Shown here: positions 1 to 17,001 of the stretch, one piece after another
Layout: every line of letters starts with the position of its first letter
Position numbering within the stretch: the first letter of the stretch is position 1
Source of the DNA: Lepus europaeus
Taxonomy: Eukaryota; Chordata; Mammalia; Lagomorpha; Leporidae
Length of the DNA: 64,000 nt
Direction: 5' to 3'
Assembly: GCF_033115175.1 (NCBI RefSeq)
Contig: NC_084827.1
Span: 150,591,701 to 150,655,700 of the forward strand
The notes under the pieces: model-generated
Database searches by the model: none
Told to the model about the DNA's origin: nothing
Seen by the model: only the letters and a program-made list of their open reading frames with translations
Program-made: the position numbers and the translations under genes

Positions 1-720
1 GTCCCACCTGCAGATTTATGCCACCCGCCAAGCCACACAAAGGCTCAAATCCTTGAGAGGAAAGTGTGCAGGGGTCAGGGTCAGTGAGGGTGTGTGAGGT
101 CATGCCTGCTTGTTTCCTAAAAGGAATCCCTCAAGAGAGGGCAGAGGAAGATGTGGGAGGTGGACTTGGAGGCGCGAGGTGGAGGCATTTCCCAGGCGCT
201 TTGACGTAGACTCCACGAGGCACGGGGCACTCCCACTGCATAAGAGGAAGCACCGCAGCGTTGGGGACGCGGCAACCGGGGACAGCCACTCGCGCCTGGA
301 GAAGCCGGCGCACTGCTTCTTTCATTGCCTCTCCACGCACTCAGGGGAGCCCGATCCCAGCACTCGAGGGACCCCTGAGGGAACAGGGAGCCTGAGTGCA
401 GACAGGCACCCTTCTGCAACCTGGGAGCAGAGTACAGCTTGATGAGGTGAGTGGGGCGCGCAAAGTGTAGAGTGGGACCCTGGCAGCTCCGCCCAGAGGT
501 GGGTGAGACCACGGAACTAGATGCTGGGGCCAAGACACTATAAAGCCTCGTAGGGCTCCTAGCGGTGCGCGCGGAGGACCCCAGGGTTGAGGAACTCCGG
601 AGGAATACCTCTCCAAGCTTGAGGCAATCTTTACTATAAAGAAGTGAACCTAAATGAGCCCGCCTGAGTGTGGTGGAGTGAGTTCCGGAAAGCGCCAACT
701 TCAGCACCCAGGACAGCGCT
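1..720 (+). promoter_or_regulatory. FAM237A: CpG-rich promoter-like block upstream of FAM237A
   Basis: This block is visibly richer in G+C and CpG than the AT-rich DNA that follows, and the change is sharp near 720-780. It contains a CCGCCC GC box at 489-494, TATAAAG motifs at 539-545 and 635-641, and splice-donor-like GTGAGT at 447-452 (after an AG) and at 678-683. A splice acceptor lies directly before the FAM237A start codon at about 1857, so a noncoding first exon inside this block is the simplest reading. That link is inference. A promoter for an unrelated noncoding RNA is possible. Reading frames on both strands here (for example 117-707, -) resemble no known protein. Confidence 0.5.
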
Positions 721-1830
721 CCGCCCTTGGCTTTCTAAAACTTAGGTCTGACAGCTTACATTTAACCCTTGAGGAAAGGCATCCCTCGGGAAACCTCAAC
801 TTCGATATTTTAGTTGAGAAAAGGAAAAATAAACATAATTTTGTTCAAGTAAACATAATATATAAATAATATGAGAAATTGTATAATTTTTTATTTCAAA
901 TACACTTCAAAATAAGAGTGTGAATGTTCAAATATAGTTTTTGAAATGTTTATTTATTGAAACCTCAAAACCTTGCTACTTTGCAGAAGAGAAAGATTCC
1001 ATATTGTTATTACCATTAAATGCTCCAATAGTCCTGTGAGATGTAACTTGCTTACCTTCATGATACTAACATACAAATGTTTGGAAATGTAAGATGTCAT
1101 TACACTTGCAACATAAGAAAAATTTCAAGGTGGTAATGTGGATACTTTGATTTTTTTTGTAGTCAGCATTGAGAGCCAGAGAAATTGAAAGAGAGGCAAG
1201 TCATTTTCCTTAGAATCTTTGAGATCCAAAGTAAGAAAAGAGAATTTAGAAAACAATATCTTTCAGAACATGTTAGCTGTTAATAAAACGTCAACAAATA
1301 TATTCCCTCAATTCTCACATACAGTAACTTGTACTTTTAGCATGCTATATTTCTTTTATTATAATATTTTGTAATTATATGCCTTTGTTAAAAAATTAAA
1401 AGTCAGTGTAAAAAACAAAGCATCTCAAGGGTAAAAATATAATCAAATTCCCAACTGTGTAGGAATCTTATATTAGGATAGCAAGGTTTGACATATTGTA
1501 GAATACTTAAAACTGCATGTTAAGGTTTAAATTTAAGCATTTAATACTCTTTAAACTTTACTACTCTGTACCAGCAAAAACCTGTTTTACTGATTAATCT
1601 TACAAAAGACCATATCTTAAAGATCTCTCAGCTGATATATCTTAGTTTTACACTCACTGCCTCACCTGGCAATGAATAATTTTAGCTAGAATGAGACTTG
1701 TTAGATGGTGAGTAGGATAAGATATCTTTGTTATTTATTGACAACAATGCGTTTCATTTGCTGTGACCAAGGTTCTTAAGGACGTATTTATTTTCTTTAC
1801 TACATGGAGCACAAGCAGGGACTGATATGA

Positions 1831-6213
<4,383 letters not shown>

Positions 6214-6247
6214 ATCTGACATCAGAGAAAACTCCCACCTTGGACTA

Positions 6248-6272
6248 TATATGTGTGTGTGTGTGTGTGTGT
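6248..6272. repeat. (TG)n microsatellite
   Basis: About 11 TG units lie just after the FAM237A stop codon, presumably in its 3' UTR. Confidence 0.9.
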
Positions 6273-6279
6273 ATTCATA

Positions 6280-8660
6280 ACTGTTGATCCTTTGTTTTAA
6301 ATGATGAGAATGCCCAGAGATAAATATTAAACCACATTCTCTCACAGTACTTAAAGATTTATTGTTTAGGCTGCTAGCATGTAACTTCAAATAATGACAT
6401 TACCACCAGACTATCCTACTGTCTAAAGGAGTTAAATATCTTCCAAAGATGACTTGGATATTGGGAGACTCAGATCTTTATATTCATCTGATAATATGTT
6501 TAGGGATGCTTCACATTGTTAATAAGCTAGAGTGCCACTATTGCATGACTTTCAAGCCATTGCTTATGGATTGCTTACGCACAGGCACCTAAGAGAATAT
6601 ATCCTTAATTGCCAGTTTCTCTGTGGTATGTGATACCTGAATCTTGTTTGAGACAATATTTTTTCATGCTGAGTAAAGCAAAATATGAAACAAAACAAAG
6701 CAACAAGCTGGTGAATAAAACATTCATCTAGTGGAAAAAATAAAAGCTCTGGACTCCAAGTAATGTTACTTGATTCTCTTTATTTCATCATTTAATGTTA
6801 CTACTATAGATGTCCAAACTGTAACAAGATATCATGAGATAAATAAGTAAAAATTATTTCCCAATTAGAATATTTTCTATTTGATTAAATAGTAATCCTT
6901 GATAAGTTGCTACACTTTGCATTGAAAAGCAAAATAAAATGAAGAATATTATAAGAGAAAAAGTCAAAATTTTTTCTTGCTAAGTGATTAAGCCTGAATG
7001 AGATTCATAGTAGAGAAGTACAATTGGCAAATTCAATAGAGTTCCAGACACAATGTTATTTATCTCTAATTATTCCCATCTCTCTATCTTTACATAAATA
7101 ATGATTGACAGGCAGCTTAAATTTCGGGTATGTCAGAAATTCCCTTGCTTTTTCCAGGTCCAAAGGGAGTCTCTGGACGTGTTTCCACTGAAGGTTTAAG
7201 GCCTTCCTTGCACACAAAATTTTATCTAAAGGGGCTTTTATCAGAGAACTCAGTTTTTCCTGTGAAGATTGGTGATAGGGGAAGAAAGCCTATGGATGCA
7301 GCAGGGGGAGAAGGAGGCTCAGCTCTCACTCTAGAGGTTGGGAGAATGAGCGCATTAAAACGTTTTCACCCTTTGATGGCTTTTCCTACATAGGCTCATG
7401 ATTTTTGCTTCTTTTCTGTTTTTCCATGTCATTCATGACATCCTTCAAAACCAAACCCATTGCCTCCTACAAACAATTGAAAAGATGTTACTCTCGGAGA
7501 ATGAGCTTGCAGAAGAGGCTGCACTTTGCTCCTCCCTCGACGTGGTATGCTACAATGAGGTTGACACTATTTTTCTGTGGCGAGGTCAGATAGTAAATAT
7601 TATAGGCTTTGTGGGTCATCCTGTCTCTGTTGCAAGGCATCAATTCTGCTTTTGTAGAACAAATGCAACTATCACAATATGTAAATGAATGAGTATGACT
7701 GTGCCCCAATAAAACTTTGAAGTCATCATTAAAAATTTGAATCCATACAATTTTCAGGTGTTTTAAGTATTATTCTTTTGATTTTATCAATCATTTTTTA
7801 AAATGTAATAACCACTCTTAGCCCACAGTCTGTCCAAAACAGCAGCTGAGTAGGATTTGTCCCATGGATTATAGCATGCTGACTCATGCCCTAACAAACT
7901 TGTAAGGAACAAGTAGGTATGAAGTAACAAGAAGAGTGAATATCTGAAACAAAATCAAAACAAAAAATCTATATAGGCTGGCTGATTATTTAAAAAATAT
8001 TAGGATTAGATTGAACAGGGATAACCTAGTTCTCATCCTATCCAACTGGATATCATTTCATTTGCAAACAGTTCTAGGGATTACAGATTGTATAAATAAA
8101 AATCCACAACCTCTCCAAATGAAACCAAAAGGCAAAACGTTGAAATCATAACAATATTTATTAGAAGACACTAGAGAGCACTGGCTGGAGTACAGGCCCA
8201 GGAGCTAAGTTCAAATCCCAGCTTCTTCAAGTGCTGACCAAATGACTTTGCACAAAGTACCAAACCTCTTTGTAACTTAGTTTTCTCATAAAATGAGACA
8301 CCTATTTCCTGGGTTTGTCATGAATGTTTAATTAGCTGGTACATACAGAATGTCCAGAAACAAAGTGTTCTGGTAGTCAAAAACTTTCAGCTATTACTTT
8401 GGATATCATCAAATAAAGAATCTATAATCTAATCTGCCACTAAAAGAAAGATGGCACACAATTGATGAAACTCATCAAATGTAGGGTTTCTTAGAGAAAC
8501 ATTCACATCATTGTTATTTTGAGATATTTGTTAATTCATATGAAATTGTAAGAAGTAAGAGAGAGATATCTCTTCATCCATTCTTGCCTAGTGTGATCAT
8601 CTTGCATAATTATAGTACAATATCAATCTGGAAACTGACATTGGTGCAACTCAGAGTTTA
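6280..8660. other. Intergenic stretch between FAM237A and DYTN
   Basis: This is AT-rich sequence. The part at about 7580-7735 resembles a familiar old interspersed repeat end ('ggctttgtgggtcatcctgtctctgttgcaa ... ccccaataaaactttg'), whose family I did not assign. A MIR follows at 8162-8375. I recognise no gene. The frames at 7130-7393 and 7398-7688 are not convincing proteins. Confidence 0.5.
8162..8375 (+). repeat. MIR SINE
   Basis: The order of a sense MIR is visible: a tRNA-like head with 'agttcaaatcccagcttc', the core 'tgaccaaatgactttgcacaaagtac', then 'cctctttgtaacttagttttctcataaaatgag'. Confidence 0.8.
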
Positions 8661-8662
8661 TT

Positions 8663-10143
8663 CAGATTTCATCAGTTTTTTTTTCATTTATTAAACTTTT
8701 ATTTAATGAATATAAATTTCCAAAGTACAGCTTATGGACTACAATGGCTTCCCCTCCCCCCATAACTTTCCTCCCACCCGCAACCCTCCCCTTTCCCGCT
8801 CCCTCTCCCCTTCCATTCACATCAAGATTCATTTTCAATTCTCTTTATATACAGAAGATCAGTTTAGTATATGTTAGGTAAAGATTTCAACAGTTTGCCC
8901 CATATAGCAACACAAAGTGAAAAAACTACCGTTGGAGTACTAGTTATAGCATTAAATAACAGTGTACAGCACATTAAAGACAGAGATCCTACATAATATT
9001 TTTTAAAAATTAATTAATTTTCTATGCCATTTCCAATTTAACACCAGGTTGTTTTTTTTCATTTCCAATTATCTTTATAATCAGAAGATCAATTCAGTAT
9101 ATAATTAGTAAAGACCTCATCAGTTTGTACCCACACAGAAACACAAAGTATAAAAATACTGTTTCAGTACTAGTTATAGCATCACTTCACATTAGACAAC
9201 ACATTAAGGACAGATCCCACATGGGGTGTAAGTACACAGTGACTCCTGTTGCTGACTTAACCATTTGACACTCCTGTTCATGGCGTCAGTAATCTCCCTA
9301 GGCTCTAGTCATGAGTTGTCAGGGCTATGGAAGCCTTTAGAGTTCGCTGACTTTGATCTTATTCCAATAGGGTCATAGTCAAAGTGGAAGTTCTCTCCTC
9401 CCTTCAGAGAAAGGTACCTCCTTCTTTGATGGCCCCGTTCTTTCCACTGGGATCTCACTCGCAGAGATCTTTCATTTAGGTCTTTTTTGTTTCCATGGTA
9501 TCTTGGCTTTCCATGCCCACAATACTCTCATGGTCTCTACGTTTTCCCTGATCGGTGACAACTGAGCACCAAAGGGGAAACCTGTTGAAGTGAAATGGAC
9601 ACTATAAGAAACAATGACCTGATCAGCTCTTGTCCTGACTCTAGATGTACAATGTAATACTTTATCCTTTTTAGTATTTGTTGTTGTTCTAGTACTAGTG
9701 GTTGAACTCTGTAATTAACACACAATTATTCTTAGGTGTTTAAATTTTAACTGAAAAGTGATCCCTGTTAAATTTAAGAGTGGGAATAAGAGAGGGAGGA
9801 GATGTACAATTTGGGACATGCTCAATCGCACTTGCCGCAAATGGTGGAGTTAGAAATGTGCCAGGGGATTCCAATACAATCCCATCAAGGTGGCAAGTAC
9901 CAATGCCATCTCACTAGTCCAAATGATCAATTTCAGCTCACAACTGATGGCTCTGATAGGTCTAAGAGTCAAAGGGATCACACAAACAAGACAAGTGTCT
10001 GCTAATACTAACTGATAGAATCAAAAAGGGAGAGAAGGATCCAACATGGGAAGCGGGATACACAGCAGACTCATAGAATGGCAGATGTCCTAAACAACAC
10101 TCTGGCCTCAGAATCAGCCGATAAGGCAGATTTCATCAGTTTT
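8663..10143 (-). mobile_element. Young rabbit L1, 5'-truncated with 5' inversion (twin priming)
   Basis: A 17-bp target-site duplication, CAGATTTCATCAGTTTT, flanks the insert at 8663-8679 and 10127-10143. From about 8680 to 9533 the L1 3' end is on the - strand: poly(T), the purine-rich 3' tail as its complement, then 3' UTR. From about 9536 to 10126 the adjoining upstream L1 segment is on the + strand and matches 34265-34645. The two parts abut in L1 coordinates with about 20 bp missing, as expected of twin priming. The element lies 276 bp beyond the DYTN stop in the same transcriptional direction. AATAAA motifs on the - strand (8687-8692 and 8698-8703) sit at its 3' end. Confidence 0.88.
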
Positions 10144-10159
10144 ACATGCATCAAACTCT

Positions 10160-10184
10160 GTGTGTGTGTGTCTGTGTCTGTGTA
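10160..10184. repeat. Short (TG)n tract
   Basis: An interrupted TG/TCTG repeat in the presumed DYTN 3' UTR. Confidence 0.8.
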
Positions 10185-10402
10185 TTTAGTTCTTTGTTAA
10201 GCAACTGGACAGGAAATCAGGTCATTAATTCAGTGGAATTGAAGAACTAAGGATACATGAGTAGAGAGATTAAAAAATAAGACTTCCCTTTTTCACAGTT
10301 CACACCAAACTATTGGGAGAGAGAATACCTAATTCTTTTCATACAGATCTTAAAAATTCATTTTGTCATCACAACAAGGAATCTTTGAGCCTGGATTCCT
10401 TT

Positions 10403-10506
10403 TCACTTCAAGCTGGGCAAGGTGATTTGATCCACAAGGGCAGAGAAGGCTCTGCATACCCGTTCAGCTCCTCCATACAAATCCATGTTTACTGAGGACT
10501 GTGGAC
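10403..10506 (-). CDS. DYTN: DYTN last coding exon
   Basis: The acceptor GGGTTTCAG lies just above 10506. Phase 1 joins to the 20321 donor and makes the Ser-Gly junction. It encodes 34 residues, [20 protein letters not shown] then [14 protein letters not shown], with TGA at 10403-10405. No canonical AATAAA is seen on the - strand between the stop and the L1 at 10126. A variant AATACA lies near 10178. Confidence 0.92.
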
Positions 10507-13500
10507 CTGAAACCCACAAACGAGAGACACTTTCAGAGGGATGAACCTGCAGGTTCTCAAGCTGATCTGCATAAAGCTCTCTCACAAAGAAGAAATAGAA
10601 TCCATCCCCTCTCAGTTACTGAGTATAATAGCATGATTAATACTACAAATCCAACTAGGTTCCCACAGCTCCTATCACTTCTGGGAAACAGGTGGGATGT
10701 GTGGAGTGCAAGATAATGAATTCATTTTTAGGAAACCCGTGCACTTTAGGATGTTAATCTATGATGTGCTATTATATTGTATTATATTATACTGTATGTC
10801 ATTGACAAAAATGATCACAGGAAAGGCTTGTTTTTGCTAGTTACATAATTTTTACCTACATAATTTATACTGTGGCTCAATCTTTGCTGTTTTCTGCCCA
10901 GCATAAGCAGGGAGGGCTCATGCTATTTTTACTCCATCCATCCTCTAACATTGTTCCACAGCTCCAAGGACCTTGAATAAATCATGTTTTATTTCCTGAC
11001 CAAAAAGCCTTGTCTAGAGGCAAACTTATTCTCAGATATTCTGTTCCTCAGACTACAGAGATAAAGATCTTAAAATGCAGCAATAATGGAATATGGAAGC
11101 AATGACCCATTTCATTTATATCAATTTTTCTTGTTTAGTTATTTTATTTTTTTAACTCCAGTTCCTTGAAATGTTAACAAAAGCCAAACATAAACACTTA
11201 GGAACTAGTAGATTGCTTGGCATATACTGGGAGTTCAATATTTATCAGAATTGAATTAATATAGCATATAGAGTCCTAATGAGATGTTAAATATGATACC
11301 TGTGAAATAGAACATCCAGAGGAAATCACAATGGCAAAATAATTCACTAACATATAACAAAGAAAAACTACCTGGTCTATAAATAGATTAGGATGAGAGA
11401 GAAGACTACAAGAATGATGGATATAGAAATTATAAATTATTAGGTTATCTAGTCTATGATTACTCTGAAACTAAAATACTGAGCCTATGTCTTCCTTCCA
11501 ACAATTATGAATTAAGCAAATTAATATCTATTGAATATCTACTCTGTATGGAGACCTCTCCCTTGAGATCCAGAATATATACACCAGTTGTCTCTCTGAT
11601 TTCTTGTTTGGCTGTCTCTCCGGCAATGCACACTTTATATTCTCAAAATAGGGCTATTGATTTGCTATCTCCATCTTGGTTTTCCCACCTTTTCTCATTA
11701 CAATAAGGGGAACATAATCCACTCAGGCCAACACTATCTATCACCCCTTGTCAAGACTACAACAGGGTCTTACCTGTAGCCTTTGCTCACTTCATTGCCC
11801 TTTTCCAAGCCACTCTCCACACAATGTCAGAATTTAAAAATGCAAACCTACCCCACTTCAACACAAGTGCTCAGCACACCAAGCACAGTGCTTGAAAAAT
11901 GGTAAATATTTGTTGAATATTTGCCAAATGAACGGGTAATGGAATGATGAACAAATGGCTTTTGTTTCTGCCTTCATGGAACTTAAATTCTGTAACTCTT
12001 TGTCACTGAACAATTACTTCCGTTTTTTTATATGCATACATATGTATTAACAAATATGTATATTTCAAATATAATTATGTGTAGCTTAATGACAAAGACA
12101 CATTCTGAGAAATGTGTCATCAGGGGATTCCATTATTGTGCCAAAATCATAAAGCATACTTAATCCTAAATGGTATAGCTTAATGTACAATTAGGCTATG
12201 TGATTTATCTCTATATCTATCTGTCCATCTATCCATATATCTATCTATATATATATCTACACATCATCTATAGAAATTGTAGCCTACTGTTCCTAATGCC
12301 CAAAGTAACATGAGAAAAAGTTAAGCACAAGTAAAAATGATGTAATCAAGAAACCCAGTAAACAGGAAATATATGAGGCTGCTGCCAGTGCTAACACAGT
12401 AAACTGTTTACAGTACATTTTAAAAATGTAGTTATTTATATAAGAGAGTGAGAAAGAGAGAGAGCAAGTAAGCAAGAAGCTGTCATACATTAGTTCACTC
12501 CTTAAATAGCCACAGTGGCTGGTTGTAGCCGAAGAGTGAAGAAACCAGGAGCTAGGAACTCAACCCAGGTTTCCTATCTGGGTGGCTGGAACCCAACCAC
12601 TTGAGCCATCATCACTCTGCAGCTTCACAGAGTCTGTATTAGCAGGAAGTTGGAATTAGGGTACCCAGGCACTCAGATATGGGACACAGGAGTCTTAAAC
12701 TGCACCTTAACTGCTAGGCCAACACTTACCTCAATTGTTTTTATAAGTAGAAAAAATACATTCTCAAATAATGATGAAGAGCATAGAACAGGAAATACAT
12801 AAACCAGCAATGTAGTTTTTTTATTTTTATTATCATTATTATGTATTTTACATAACAGTATATGTTATACTTTTTTAGAATTAGAAGTAGGTTTGTTTAT
12901 ACCAGCAGCACTACAAACAGGAGTAATCTGTTGTGCCATATCATTACAATAGCTATGATGTTACTAGCTGATAGGAACTTTTCAGCTCCACTATACTTTT
13001 ATGGGGTTGTTGTCATATGTGTTGTCCCTCATTGTCTGAAATATCATTATGCAGCATATGTCTGTGTGTATATGTATATTTATGATAAAACAGAATGATA
13101 GAGAGAGATGCCATTAAGATTCCAGTAAAAACTTCTAGGATTCCTAGGCAACATCTGAGATTACTTTAAAAGCAAATGAGATAAAAATTCAATGTTGAAC
13201 TTTCTCTTGAGCTTGCTCAGGTATTTTTTCTTTGTTTCCTTGGAATTTATTTAATTTGAAGCTTAATATTTTTGATTATTTGAAATATAACTAGACTGAA
13301 GGTACTAGGTAAGGAAGAAGGACTAGAAATAACCCATATCCCCATCCTCAATCATGCCCTTGAGATTATGTCAGCTGGAAACAGAAATCATTTTACTTAT
13401 TCCTTTCTGAAGTGAATGCATTTCATTTCTTTTTCTTGCCTAATTATGTTGTCTAGGACTTCTAGAACTGTGTTGGATAGAATTGGTGACAATGGGTACC

Positions 13501-16500
13501 AGTGCCTTATTCTCAGTCTTAAAGGAAAAGATTTCAGTTTTAATCTTCAACAAGGTGTTATTCTTAATTATGTTGAGGTAACTTACCGCTGTTCCTGGTT
13601 TGTTAAACTTTTATCATGAAATGGAGTTGAATTTTGTAAAACGATTTTTTCTATATTTTTAAATGGTCATGTGATTTTTTTTATCCTTCATTTTGCTAAT
13701 GTGTTGTATCACATTAGTTGATTTGTGTATGTTGAAACATCCATGCATCTCAGAAATAAATCCTACTTGCTTATGGTAATCCATTTATTGCATTATTGAA
13801 TTCAGTTTGCTAATATTTTCTTTGAGAACTTTGGTAACTATATTCATTAGGTTAATTTATCTGTAGTCTTATTTTCTTTTCTTTTTTTTTAAATTTTATT
13901 TAATGAACATAAATTTCCAAAGTACAGCTTATGGATTACAATAGCTTCCCCCCCACCCCATAACTTCCCTCTCACCCACAACACTCCCCTCTCCCACCCC
14001 CCCCTCCTCTTCCATTCACATCAAGATTAATTTTCAATCATCTTTATATACAGAAGATCAATTTAGCATATTTTAATTAAAGATTCCAATAGTTTGCACC
14101 CACACAGAAACACAAAATGTAAAATACTATTTGAGTACTAGTTATAGCATTAATTAAACACCTAAGTAGTCTTATTTTCATGCAGTATTTTTGTTTGATT
14201 TGGTATCAGGTCAATTCAGAAAGTTATTTAGGTAGGGTTCTCTCCTTTTCCATTTTTTTTGAGGTGTTTGAAAAGGATTGACATTAATTATTCTTTAAAT
14301 GTTTCATGGAATTCACCAGTAAAGCCCTCTGGTTATGGGCTTTTCTTTCTTGGGAGATTTTTGATTATTGATTCAATTTTCTTATTCATTATTAGGTTGC
14401 TCAGCTTTTATATCATCTTAATTCATACTAGGTAGGTTGTATGCTTCTAGGAATTTATCCATTTAATTCTAGATTATACAATTTTTTGGTTGTATTATAG
14501 TCACTTGCAATCCTTTTTATTTCTGTGGCATTAGTTGTAATTTTTTTTTCTCTTCTGATTCTATTTATGTTTCTCTTTTTCCCCATTAGTCTGGCTAAAG
14601 TTTTATGAACTTTGTTGATCTTTTTTACTAAATCTAAGTTTTGTTTAGTTTTCCATTGTTTTTGTAGTTTCTGTTTTATTTAGCACTGCTCTAATTTTTA
14701 ATATTTCCTTTCTGTTATTAACTTTGTTATGAACTTTGGGCTTAGTTTGTTTTAATGTTTCCAGCTTCTTGACGTGTAAAATTAAGTTGTTTATTTGTGA
14801 TCTTTCTTTTTTAAATGAGGCATTTATCACCATAAACTTCCCTCTTAGGACTGTCTTTTTTGCATCCTGTAAACTTCAGTACGCCGTTTTCATTTGCACA
14901 TGTGTTGAAGTGTTTTCTAATTTCCCTTTTGGTTTCTTTTTGATACATTGGTTATTCAAAATGTGTTGTTTGACTTTTATATTTTTATTAGATTGTTTTA
15001 TTATTCCTTCTGTTACTGTTTACAGTTAAATTTTATTGTGATCAGAAAAGATACGTGATATTATTTGAATCTTTTTAGATTTTTTACAACTTGTTTTGTG
15101 ATACGACATGTGGTCTATCCTGGAGAATGTTCTATGTGATCATCAGAACAAAGTATATTCTGCTGTCATTGGGTAAATTAGTTTGTATGCACCTCTAGGT
15201 CCACTTGGTTTATACTATTTTTCAAATACTCTGTTTCCTAACTGACTTTCTGTCTGATGGTCTATCCATTATTGTAGGTGAGGTATTACTATTATTGTGA
15301 TGCTTCCTATGTCTTCCTTTTGTTCTGTCAACAACTGCTTTATAATTTTCAGTGCTCTAATACTGATGGATTGACTGAATTGAATTTTATCACCATATCA
15401 TATCTTTCTTGTCTCTTGTGTCAATTTTTTACCTAATGTCTGTTTTTTTTCTAATGAAGATGTACCCATCTCTGATCTCTTTTGGATACTATATACATGG
15501 AGAATTTTTCCTTTTCTTCTGGCTTGTACGTCATTAAATCTAAAATTAATATTTTGTAGATGGCATAAAGTTACATCTTTTTTAAACCCACTCAGAAACT
15601 TTACTTTTATCTATTTAAAGTAATTATTGATAAAGGACCATTTTGTTAACTATTTTCTCTTTCCTGAAGTTGTTTTGTCTCTCCTTTCTTCTTTTGCTAT
15701 GTTTCCCCTTTTTCTTTTGTTCTTTCTTGTTTTGTTTTTATGTATTGAAATGATTTGACTTTTTTTGTGTGTGTATCTCTATTGGATTGTTTTTGTGCTT
15801 ACCATGAGGTATACGTAAAATATTTTAGTTGATAACAACTTAACTTCTATTGCATACAAAAATTCCTGCTTTTAATTTCCACACACTTTGATATCACAAT
15901 TCAAATCTTTTTATATTATATATTCATTAACATATCTTTCTATTCACAGTTATTCTTTTTTAAAGAGATTTATTTATTTATTTGAAAGGTAGAGTTACAG
16001 GGAGGCAGAGGGAGAGGGAGAAAGAGAAATAGAGTGAGAAGGAGAGAGAGAAAGAGAGAGAGAGGTCTTCCATCCTTTGGTTCACTCCTCAGATGGCTGC
16101 AATGGCCAGAGTTGTGAGGATCCAAAGGCAGGAGCCAAGAGCTTCTTCCAGGTCTCCCTCATATGTATAGGTACCCAAGGACTTGGGCCATCTTCTACTG
16201 CTTTCCCAGGCCATAGCAGAGAGCTGGGTTGGAAGTGGAGCAGCCGGAACTTGAACTGGCGCCTATACATATGGGATGCCGCCATGCTGGCGACGGCTTT
16301 ACCCACTACGCCACAGTGCTAGCCCTTACAATTATTCTTGTTTGACTTTCATATCATAAGTAAAAGCAATTTGTAAGTCATTGTTTCAGTAGCACAGTAT
16401 TTTGAATTTGTCTCTCTATTTACCTTCATCAATGAGTTTTTCTGGATAGTATTCATGATTGGCAGTTTTTTCTTGCAGCACTTTAATCCAATTTCTTTCT

Positions 16501-16945
16501 GACTTAAAAAAATTTCTGCTCATAATTCAGCTTGTAGTCTTTTTTTTTTTTTTTTGACAGGCAGAGTGGACAGTGAGAGAGAGAGACAGAGAGAAAGGTC
16601 TTCCTTTTTGCTGTTGGTTCACCCTCCAATGGCTGCTGCGGCCGGCGCATCTCGCTGATCTGAAGCCAGGAGCCAGGTGCTTCTCCTGGTCTCCCATGTG
16701 GGTGCAGGGCCCAAGCACTTGGGCCATCCTCCACTGCACTCCCTGGCCACAGCAGAGAGCTGGCCTGGAAGAGGGGCAACCGGGACAGGATCGGTGCCCC
16801 GACCGGGACTAGAACCCGGTGTGCCGGTGCCGCAAGGCGGAGGATTAGCCTGTTAAGCCACGGCGCCAGCAATAGATACTTTTTGACATCTAATTTTTTA
16901 AAATGATAAATTAAAATAAGATTTATTTTATTTATTTGGAAAGCA

Positions 16946-17001
<56 letters not shown>

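Larger units (their letters stand above)
13400..16530 (-). mobile_element. Decayed L1 (ORF2 and 3' side), antisense
   Basis: The + strand reads as the complement of mammalian L1 ORF2, for example 'acttctagaactgtgttggatagaattggtgacaatgggtaccagtgcc' and 'tcatgcagtatttttgtttgatttggtatcagg'. It has many stops and frameshifts. It is interrupted by a young L1 fragment (13877-14165) and by a SINE at 15958. The right limit is uncertain. Remains of a non-LTR retrotransposon, with no coding capacity. Confidence 0.75.

Noticed and set aside
117-707. 196-residue open frame on - strand in the CpG-rich block
   Set aside because: Low-complexity Ser/Pro/Arg composition with no recognisable domain. Long frames are expected by chance in G+C-rich sequence, and other frames overlap it on both strands.
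14736-15029. 97-residue open frame on + strand
   Set aside because: It is the antisense of L1 ORF2 and has no meaning as a protein.
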